A DNA stretch of 64,000 bases, taken from Paraspadella gotoi. Lineage: Eukaryota; Chaetognatha. The stretch covers positions 17,548,502 to 17,612,501 of the forward strand of contig CM119268.1 of NCBI GenBank assembly GCA_051294375.1, in the 5' to 3' direction. Made by a program: the position numbers and the translations under genes. Within the stretch, counting starts at the first letter, position 1; each line of letters starts with the position of its first letter. Shown here piece by piece: positions 55,160-64,000 of this stretch. Under the pieces are notes generated by a model. The model searched no databases. It had not been told where the DNA came from and saw nothing but the letters and a program-made list of their open reading frames with translations.

Positions 55160-55507
55160 AGAAGAGAGAGAGGAAAGTGTGAAACGAGGATGGGAGCCAA
55201 ACCAATTTACGAATCACTGCTCCTTTTATTCGCGCTCCTTTACCCCAATTTTTCCTATTCTCTTTTGTGGAACTCACTCTTTCTCTCTTTTTTTTTCTTT
55301 TTTCCCATTATTATTTGACTTTTTTTTCACCATTTTAATTTCTTTTACTGTGACCTCACATCTAGTTTTTACCGTTCCTTAGTTCGAAAATAGTTAATCA
55401 ACTTATTACTTATAACTTATTACCAATCTTCGTTCGCTAATCCAAAAATCATATAAGAAAACTAATAGATAGTCAGTTTTAAAACTTTCAAATAAACAAA
55501 AAACAAC
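54635..55507. other. Intergenic, (GA)n block
   Basis: Short GTGAACGCCGCCC tandem copies at 54910-54965 and (GA)n at 55087-55175. No gene before the tRNA. Confidence 0.5.
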
Positions 55508-55580
55508 TACCCCCGGCGGGACTCGAACCCGCAATCTTTGAATTAGAAGTCCAACGCCTTATCCATTAGGCCACGGGGGC
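55508..55580 (-). tRNA. tRNA-Arg(TCT)
   Basis: The minus strand folds into a full cloverleaf. The acceptor stem is GCCCCCG/CGGGGGT (one G-U at the end), the D stem GCCT/AGGC and the anticodon stem TTGGA/TTCAA with loop CTTCTAA (anticodon TCT). A five-base variable loop and T stem GCGGG/CCCGC with loop TTCGAGT follow, then discriminator A. Box A (TGGCCTAATGG) and box B (GGTTCGAGTCC) are both good, so it should be transcribed by RNA polymerase III. It reads AGA codons. No intron. Confidence 0.96.
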
Positions 55581-55868
55581 TTGAGTTGCTAAAGGAAGTC
55601 AAAAAAGGGAACAAAATCTTGTCAACTTTTTCTTCTCTCATTCTCACGCTTTTCTTCTTCTTCTTCTTCATTCGAAAGCGTCAGCGATTAAAACCATTTT
55701 CCCGCTGCTCCGCGGCTCTGTTGGATGCTGGCTGCGATCTCTGTCACACTCGCGCTGGAACACGAAAGTGAGACGTCAGAGTAAAATAAACGGAAAATTG
55801 AATATAAAAAGTTATTTCTGTAATTAAAATAGAAAAAGCTCCTGTTTAGATAGTATTTTTTCACTATT
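55581..55868. other. Short spacer between tRNA and palindrome
   Basis: AT- and T-rich sequence with no feature that I recognise. Confidence 0.5.
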
Positions 55869-56174
55869 GGGGGATATTTGTCTTTATTACACTATTATCC
55901 ATTTACTATGGAATGTTATCAACTTTTAAAATCGCTGCTCATTTGTTTCTGAATGAAGAGAGTGTTCTATCCGCCGTCGACACCTACGAAGATCGATTTA
56001 ATGAAACGAACTTCGAACGATCGTAGAAACTGTGACTGAGCACTTAGCATTAGTAAAATAGCTAAAAAGCTTACATAAAGCAATTATGTTTTATTTGTTA
56101 TAACATTGTTGGGAAGACGTCGCCTCCTCTGTCACTAAGAGTGGTGGCTGGGGACTGGTCTAATGTTAGGGAAT

Positions 56175-56218
<44 letters not shown>

Positions 56219-58359
56219 TCTTACCTCTCTAAATGGCACTTCCACATCTTCCATTTTTATGACAGTCTTCTTTCCATCTTCAATGATTTACGGTTCGTCC
56301 TCGGTCGTGCATCATACACGACGGTGTCGTCGTCGTCGTCGTCGTCGTCGTCGTCCTCATCTTCGTCGTCGATGTCGTTTTTGATATTGTTTCTCACTTC
56401 GTCGTCGATGTTGTTGTGGTTATTTCAATCGTGGTGTTTGTATCATCGTCATCATAAGCGTCATATTTTTCCTGATCAATGACAATGTTGTGTTTTTCAT
56501 CGTGATCCCGATTTTCTTTTTCTTCTTCTTCGTCGTCGTCGTCTTCGTAGTCGTCGTCGTCGTCACCTGCGTTTGTTTGGAAAAACAAATCGAAGCTGTT
56601 TTCAAAACACGTTTGCTCGTTCGTCGTCGTCATTGTCGTCGTCGACGTTGCGTTTTTGTAAAAATGATTGTCTTTCCTGTCGAAAATTTGGTATCCTTTG
56701 TTGTTTTATGGAAATTGTCTGGGTTAAATTCCGTCGTTACACTACTGGTCGTCGCGGTTTGTATAGTCGTCGTTGAGGTTATTTTAAAATTCATAATCGT
56801 AGCTCCACTCATTCATCATCAAAATATACAAAAGTTCTCTCTCTTAACTTTTTTCGAACAAACAACCAAAAAAAAAACAATCTTCGTCTTCGACGGTGAG
56901 TTTTCGCGGGTGAGTTTTTCGGCGCTGAGGTTGGTTCCTTCAATCTCAGTAAATCGAAGACGCCGTCGCTGGAAATCGAATAAAGCGATTGGGACGACCG
57001 AGAGGGAGAGAAGTGGGGTGGGGGTGCTTGGAGAAGGAGAGCGGGGAAGGGAAGGATGAGGAAGGTGGAGCTAGCGGTAAGAGAGAGGGGTATAGGAGTG
57101 AGGAAAGGGGAGCAAGGGTAAAAGGAGATGAGTATATGTGTGAGGAAAGGAGAGCAAGGGTAAGAGGAGAGGGGTATTGGAGTTGTAATCAAGTTATAAA
57201 TGGGGAAAATTCACGTACATGAAAAAAAAAGTTAACAGATAGGGAATGGAAAGAAAGCGAACTGCGAAGTGAGGGACCGTACGATGGGATTGAAACGTAA
57301 GCGAAAAACGAGGGGATGACGCAGAATTTAGGTTGTACTAGATTTCCGCAAATGACTTTGAGGAGGCAAAGGTTTCACTATCAAGATTGAAGCGAAAGTA
57401 AGGAATAGGAGCCCCGCGAGTGAATTGGGATTCAGGGATTAGGGGACAGCGATTGTAGCTCTGAGATTGAATCGCGACAAAGCCAATGACGGCATAGATT
57501 GATGCAACGAGATTGAGGTGAAAACTTCGGGCGGAATTTAAACGGATACAAAATTTGGGCACTAACCGGGTTGTAAAGATAAAGCTTGGGGTAGAGATGG
57601 TTAAAAAAAAACAGGAGATTAATTTAAGGGTTCGGGCTTGGGAAATTGGGCTTGGGGTATTGTATTAGAAAAATTGGGCTTTAAGAATTAAGCTTTGGGA
57701 ATTGGGTTCCGAGAATCGGGTGGAAGCAATTGGGTCGCGCGCGCGGAGTAAGTGGAAGAAACGTCATCAAAATCGAATTAGTGATTTGCGGGTCCGACGG
57801 GCGGTAGAGTGGACGGCATAGAGAACGGTAGAGCGGACGGAAATTCGTATGGTAAAGTGGACGGCATAGAGAACGGCAGAGCGGACGGCAAAGCGTATGG
57901 TAAAGCGGACGGCATAGAGGACGGTAGAGAGGAAGGCTGAAAGGACGGCAGAGAGTATGGCAGAAAGGAAGGTAAAGAGAATGGTATAGAGGACGGCAGA
58001 GAAGATGGCAGAGCGGACGGCAAAACTGTACAAATCTTTCTACAAAGCAGACAGCACCGCAGACGGCAATTAGACTCCAACGCAAACGGCATATCAGACA
58101 ACAATGTTAAGGGGACCGTGCTTTAATTCCAAGCTGCTGACAACAATTTTAAGGGGACCGTGCAGGAATTTCACGCTGGGTACAAATTGCGGACGTAGGA
58201 AAAGTCTCTTTGCGGGAGGGGGATTCGATTCTTGACAATTGGCTGAAAGACGGAGAGAGAATATGCAAGAGAAAGAGGTTCCGGGACAGAAGATGACCAG
58301 GGCGGGGCATTCAGATGATTTTTGGAGATTTAGACCCATTGGCTTTGTCAACGGTGCCA

Positions 58360-58413
<54 letters not shown>

Positions 58414-58437
58414 GTCTCTCTCAGATCCTTCTCCCTC

Positions 58438-58494
<57 letters not shown>

Positions 58495-59060
58495 CTCCTC
58501 TCTCCATCTCTCTCTTCTCCTCTCTTTCGCTCGCTAATCCTCTCTCTCTCTTTCTCTCTCTTCTTCGCGTTCGTCTTCTCGTCTCTGAAGTCTCCACTCT
58601 CGTCTCTTCTCCATCCTATTCTCTCTCAATCTCTCCTCTCTCTCTCTTGATCGCTCGCGGTCCTTCGCCTCATCTTCCTCCCTCTCGTCTCTTTCTCTCT
58701 CGTTCTCTTTCTCTTTCTCTCTTTCTCTCTCTCTGAAATTGAGTCAACCAACTTGTTCGGCAACATTGTTGTTGTTATTGTTATTGTTTCTATTCGGATT
58801 CCTAAAACAAATACTTATGAAACGAGAAATTTCATGCGAACTCTGGCGGAGAAAAACATATGTTTGAGGAAATTGAAAGAATTTGGCGAATGAATCGAAG
58901 GAGGAGTTGAAACTCTTAAGTGGCGAAACAGAAGATGGTGATGGTTTAAGGGACGTTAATTGGGGTGGAGCCACAAGGAAGGTTTTTTTGGCTTAAGATA
59001 GAAACACGTGATACAAGAATCGATCGAGGGGCGATTTGGGGCCAGGGGCGGGTCAGGGGT
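55869..59060 (+). repeat. Left arm of a 6.6-kb palindrome
   Basis: Runs from GGGGATATTTGTCTTTATTA to GGCCAGGGGCGGGTCAGGGG and is mirrored by 59171-62497. Contents include (GA)n at 56178-56214, (GTC)n-rich DNA at 56322-56650, a GACGGCAGAGCG-type minisatellite at 57790-58025 and (CT)n at 58364-58735. None of its frames looks like a gene. Confidence 0.9.
57790..58025. repeat. Minisatellite of 11-12 bp units (GACGGCAGAGCG)
   Basis: About twenty degenerate units such as GACGGCATAGA, GACGGCAGAGCG and TATGGTAAAGCG. On the minus strand it reads as Leu/Pro/Arg/Ser/Cys repeats. The mirrored, more error-filled copy is at about 60260-60490. Confidence 0.8.
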
Positions 59061-59170
59061 CAACATAAGAATTCCTCACGTTTCCCTTCGTCACGTGACT
59101 TACCACCGACTCCTACCAAACAAACCCGCCCCGAACACCACTCACCCAATTTCGGGGCACTACTCTGGGC
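59061..59170. other. Palindrome spacer
   Basis: About 110 bp of non-palindromic sequence between the two arms, containing CACGTGACTTACC. No feature recognised. Confidence 0.7.
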
Positions 59171-59759
59171 ACCCCTGACCCGCCCTGGCCCCAAATCGCC
59201 GCCTCGTCGATTCTTGTATCACCGTGTTTTCTTATCTTAAGCAAAAAAAAACCTTCCTTGTGGCTCCACCCCAATTAACGTGCCCTTAAACATCACCATC
59301 TTTCTGTTTCGCCACTTAAGAGGTTTTAATCCTCCTTCGATTCATTCGCCCGCAAATTCTTTTTTATTTTCAATTTCCTCAAACATATGGTTCTTCTCCG
59401 CAGATTCGCATGAAATTTCTCGTTTCATAAGTATTTTTTTAGGAATCCGAATTAGAAAACAATACCAATAACAAGCACACAATGTTGCCGAACAGTTGGT
59501 GACTCCAATTTCAGAGAGCAGAGGAAAGAGAGAAACGAGAGAAAAAGAGACGAGAGGGAGGAAGATGAGGCGAAGGACCGCGAGCGATCAAGAGAGAGAG
59601 AGGAGAGATTGAGAGAGAATAGGATGGAGAAGAGACGAGAGTGGAGACTTCAGAGACGAGAAGACGAACGCGAAGAAGAGAGAGGAGAAAGAGAGAGAGA
59701 GAGAAATAGCGAGACGGAGAGAGGAGAGAGAGAGATGAGGAGAGGAGAGAGAGAGAAAG

Positions 59760-59797
<38 letters not shown>

Positions 59798-59821
59798 GAG
59801 GGAGAAGGATCTGAGAGAGAC

Positions 59822-59860
<39 letters not shown>

Positions 59861-62101
59861 AGAAAGAGAGAGAGAAGAGAGAGAGAGAGAAGAGAGAGAG
59901 GAGAGAGAAAGCGTGGCAACCGTTGACAAAGCCATGGAATCTAAATCTCTAAAAATCAATCTGAATGCCCGCCCTGTTCATCTTCTGGTCCCCGAACCTC
60001 TTTCTCTTTCTTATTCTCCTCTCCGTCTTTTCAGCCAATTTGTCAAGAATCGGGAATCCCCCTTCCCGCAAAGAGACTGTTCTACGTCCGCAATTGTACC
60101 CAGCGTGAAATTCCTTGCACTCCCCTTAAAAATGTTTAGTCAGCAGCTTGGAATTAAAGCACGGGTCCCCCTTAACATTTGTTGTTTGAGATGCCGTTTG
60201 GCGTTGGAGTCTAATTGCGTCTGCGGGCTGTCTGCTTTTGTAAAAGATTTGTACAGTTTTGCCGTCGCTCTGCCATCTTCTCTGCCGGTCCTCTATACCA
60301 TTCTCTTTACCTTCCTTTCTTGCCATTTTACTCTCTGCGTCCTTTCAGCCTTTCCTCTTCTACCGTCCTCTATGCCGTCGCTTACCATACGCATTGCCCG
60401 CGTTCCGCTCTGCCGTTCCTCTATGCCGTCCACTTTACCATACAAATTCCGTCCGCTTCACCGTCTCTATGCCGTCCACTTACGCCCGTCGGACCGCAAA
60501 TCACTAAATTCGATTTTGATGACGTTTCTTCCACTTGCTTCAGCGCGCGACCCATTGCTTTTCCACCCGATTCTCGGAAACCCAATTCCCAAAGCTTAAC
60601 TCTTAAAGCCAATTTTTCTAATACAATGCCCCAAGCCCAACTTTCCCAAGCCCGGATCCCTTAAATTAATCTCCTGTTTTTTTTCTTAACATCTCTACCC
60701 CAAGCTTTTAGTCTTTACAACCCGGTTTAGTGCCCAAATTTTGTATCCGTTTAAATTCGCCCGAGCTTTTCACTTCAATCTCGTTGCATCAATCTATGCC
60801 GTTCTTGGCTTCTGTGCGCGATTCAATCTCAGAGCTACAATCGCTGTCCCCTAATCCCTGAATCCCAATTTCACTCGCGGGGCTCCATTCCTTTAACTTT
60901 CGCTTCAATCTTGATAGTAAACCTTTGCCTTCCTCAAGTCATTTACGGAAACTAGTACAACCTAAATTCTGCGTCATCCCCTCGGTTTTTTCGTTACCGT
61001 TTCAAGCCATCGTACGGTCCCTCACTTCGCAGTTCGCTTTCTTTCCATTCCCTATCTGTTAACTTTTTTTTTCATGTACGTGAATTTTCCCCATTTTATA
61101 ACTTGGATTACAACTCCAATACCCCGTCTCCTCTTACCCTTGCTCTCCTTTCCTCACACATATACTCATCTCCTTTTACCCTAGCTCCCCTTTCCTCACC
61201 CTTATACCCCTCTCTCTTACCGCTAGCTCCCCTTCTCACTTCCCTTCCCCGCTCTCCTTCTCCTAAGCACCCCCACCCCACTTCTCTCCCTTCTCGGTCG
61301 TCCCAATCGCTTTAAATTCGATTTCCAGGACGCGTTCTTCGGGATGTTACTGAGATTGACAGGAACCCAACCTCAGCGCCGAAAACTCACCCGCGAAAAC
61401 TCACCGTCGAAGACGAAGATTGTTTTTTTTTTGGTTTTTTTTGTTTTTTGTTCGAAAAAAGTTAAGAGAGAGAAACTTTTGTATATTTTGATCATGAATG
61501 AGTGGAGCCGATTTAGAATTTTAAATAACCATCAAACGTGACGACTAAACAAACCGCGACGACCAGTAGTTTAAACGACGGAATTTAACCCAGACAATTT
61601 CCATAAAAACAACAAAGGATACAAAATTTTCGACAGGTAAAGACATCATTTTACAAAAACGCAACGTCGACGACGACAATGACGACGACGAACGAGCAAA
61701 CGTGTTTTTGAAAACAGCTTCGATTTGTTTTTCCAAACAAACGCATGGTGACGACGACGACTGACGAAGACGACGACGACGGGTGAGAAGAAGAAAAAGA
61801 AAAATCGGGATCACGATGAAAAACACAACATTGTCATTGATCAGGAAAATATGACGCTTTATGATGACGATGATACAAAACACCACGATTGAAATAACCA
61901 CAACAACATCGACGACGAGTGAGAAAACAATATCAAACGACATCGACGACGAGATTGAGGACGACGACCGGACGACGACGACGACGTACAACCGTCTGTA
62001 GTGATGCACGACCCGAGGACGAACCGTAAATCATTGAGATGGAAAGAAGACGTCATAAAAATGGAAGATGTGGAAGTTGCCCATTATTAGAGAGGTGAAG
62101 A

Positions 62102-62197
<96 letters not shown>

Positions 62198-62497
62198 ATT
62201 CCCTAACATTTAGACCAGTCCCCAGCCACCACTCTAGTGACAGAGGAGGGGACGTCTTTCAACAATGTTATAACAAAATAAAACATAATTGCTTTATGTA
62301 AGCTTTTTAGCTATTTTACTAATGCTAAGTGCTCAGTCACAGTTTCTTACGATCGTTCGAAGTTCGTTTCATTAAATCGATCTGCGTAGGTGTCGACGGC
62401 GGATAGAACACTCTCTTCATTCAGAACAATGAGCAGCGATTTTAAAGTGATAACATTCCATAGTAAATGATAATAGTGTAATAAAGACAATATCCCC
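59171..62497 (-). repeat. Right arm of a 6.6-kb palindrome
   Basis: The inverse of 55869-59060, matched along its whole length: (GA)-rich 59520-59915, the minisatellite near 60260-60490, GAC-rich DNA near 61660-61985, (CT)n at 62105-62195 and the outer end TAAAGACAATATCCCC at 62497. It differs from the left arm mainly by one- or few-base insertions and deletions and ends 12 bases before a 25-N gap. Confidence 0.9.
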
Positions 62498-62534
62498 ATC
62501 TCTCTTCTTNNNNNNNNNNNNNNNNNNNNNNNNN

Positions 62535-62780
62535 GTCGTCGGTCAAGAAAATGAGATGAATGATGAAGAAATGAGATGAATGAATAAAAAATGAGATGAA
62601 GAAATTAGATGAATGATGAATAAATGAGATGAATGATGAAGAATGAGACGAGAAAAAAATGAGAAAAAAATAAGATGAATGATGAAGAAATTAGATGAAT
62701 GATGAAGAATGAGATGAGAAAAAAATTATAACAAAATGAGATGAATGATGAAGAAAAAGCGAATTATTGAAAGGAAAAAT
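62535..62780. repeat. Minisatellite (GAATGATGAAGAAATGAGAT unit)
   Basis: About ten imperfect copies of a 20-27 bp unit starting directly after the 25-N gap. No coding role. Confidence 0.8.
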
Positions 62781-64000
62781 TGAGAGAATGATGTTGGGTG
62801 AAATAAATTAAATAACGAAAATATTTTATTAAACAAAATGAGAAGGCACAGGATATGAAGGAAGGTAAGAGAAAAAGAAATATGTAACAAATAAACTAGT
62901 AAGCGGTGACTGAAGTAGATTGCCAAAGTAGAAAGATTGGATGGAAAGAATATATATTTTGAAACACTAAAATGTAACTTTAACCTATTAATTTTTCATT
63001 TCGTGAGAGAGAGAAAAAAAAACCTGTGGATACATTAAAAACGGTTCACCGGGATCGCGGCCCGCTGGGAGAGTTATTGGAAAGAGCGGCATCTATGGGA
63101 TTCCGATGGGAAGGAGATGGGATGTTTTTCGGATGAGTTATTGGCAATTATAGATGGAGGAAAGGAAAGCGTTTGATTTGGGATTTGGTTTAAGGATTGG
63201 AGAGGGAATTCGAAGAGAGCAGCTCTTTCTCGGCAGGGAACCCAATGGAGATAAGAATTGCCCAATAAACTCAATGCCCGGAAGGGAAAGAACTTTCGCT
63301 CACCCCGGGTCGCAAGCTAAGATCGTTTCGACTCGGTTGTAATATGTTTGTAAAAAAATTTTGTTATTTATAGGAGAAAAATTTTTTTTTTTACAATATA
63401 ATATCGTTTTGGCTACAGAATATCGATTTTATAGCATTCCGATTCATAGTCAAAATCAAGAAAAACGACGAATAATTATTGTTTTAATATTCTTTTATCT
63501 AACGATATAAATGTGACTAAACCACAGTGTGCTAACCCCAACCGCGGGAGAGGAAATTGTTGCGTTGGAAGCCAAATCCCTCTGACGAAAAACGTCAAGA
63601 TGCCAAAAAACGGGAGGAGATGCAAGAGCGAGAAGCGGGTGCAGCGGTAGGCGGGTGCAGTCACGAACGAGGAGATGCGCTCATGTGCTTTTAAAATGCG
63701 GTCATGCGCAGGGGAGCACAGGTGGGATGATTGAGCCGTGTCTGCAAGAGTGGGTGGTGATATATAAAAATTGCAAAATTACTTGTTTCACTATTTTAAG
63801 TCTTAAATTTTATAAGATTCATTCATGAAGCATAAGAAGTGATACGGTCATCATAATTAAGACTGTTATGATGAGTTAACAGCGAAAATAAAAGAGAATT
63901 AAGCTTCAGTTTTCGCTTTTTGTCGTCAAACGGATTTTCTAAAACGAAGTTCGAATGTTTTGGTTAAATCTCCTTGAGTGTCTTGCAAAATGGAAAACAT
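62781..64000. other. Intergenic to the end of the window, no recognised gene
   Basis: AT-rich, with a more GC-balanced patch at 63040-63340. Frames are short and unconvincing on both strands. Confidence 0.5.

Noticed and set aside
57681-58104. Repetitive Leu/Pro/Arg/Ser/Cys proteins on the minus strand
   Set aside because: Translations of an 11-12 bp minisatellite, open in more than one frame.
63040-63345. GC-balanced segment as a possible exon
   Set aside because: Frames lack splice sites and recognisable motifs.

Overview
This is an animal nuclear genome assembly, not bacterial or viral. Genes have spliceosomal introns with GT/AG boundaries, density is low, and simple repeats are very abundant ((GA)n, (CT)n, (GAC)n, (ATAG)n). 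An arthropod such as a crustacean or arachnid is my best guess. It rests on the agatoxin-like knottin, the short introns and the repeat load, and it is not certain.

Layout. The first 3.7 kb holds a purine minisatellite split by a hAT-like MITE, then pyrimidine-rich DNA. From 7.86 to 3.7 kb on the minus strand lies the most remarkable gene: a secreted precursor of about 482 residues in 21 coding exons. A signal peptide is followed by six copies of a three-exon unit (A-B-C), each exon encoding one small two-cysteine loop. The precursor ends in a ten-cysteine knottin. Dibasic and amidation sites recur in register, so it looks like a multi-peptide hormone or venom precursor.

From 7.9 to 27.9 kb there is mostly simple-sequence DNA broken by N gaps, with two weak plus-strand exon candidates (about 17 kb and 25.5 kb). 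A five-exon Rho-family GTPase gene lies at 27932-29385 (minus) and a four-exon secreted cysteine-rich protein gene at 30647-32260 (plus). A polycystin-2-like channel gene lies at 37675-39951 (minus). It is recognisable exon by exon but broken by many single-base indels.

The 40.4-42.9 kb block is mobile-element debris: a Ty3/gypsy integrase fragment, a hammerhead-ribozyme-like motif and an inverted pair of tRNA-like SINEs. A possible 53-residue secreted peptide gene lies at 44845-45106, a Tc1/mariner transposase end near 49.6 kb and a tRNA-Arg(TCU) gene at 55508-55580.

From 55.87 to 62.50 kb the sequence is one imperfect palindrome with arms of about 3.2 kb. Its second arm differs mainly by small indels and stops at a 25-N gap. 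Together with other duplications beside 25-N gaps and the indel-riddled channel exons, this suggests that the right half of the window contains uncorrected long-read gap filling. No operon-like links exist between genes; each appears independently transcribed.
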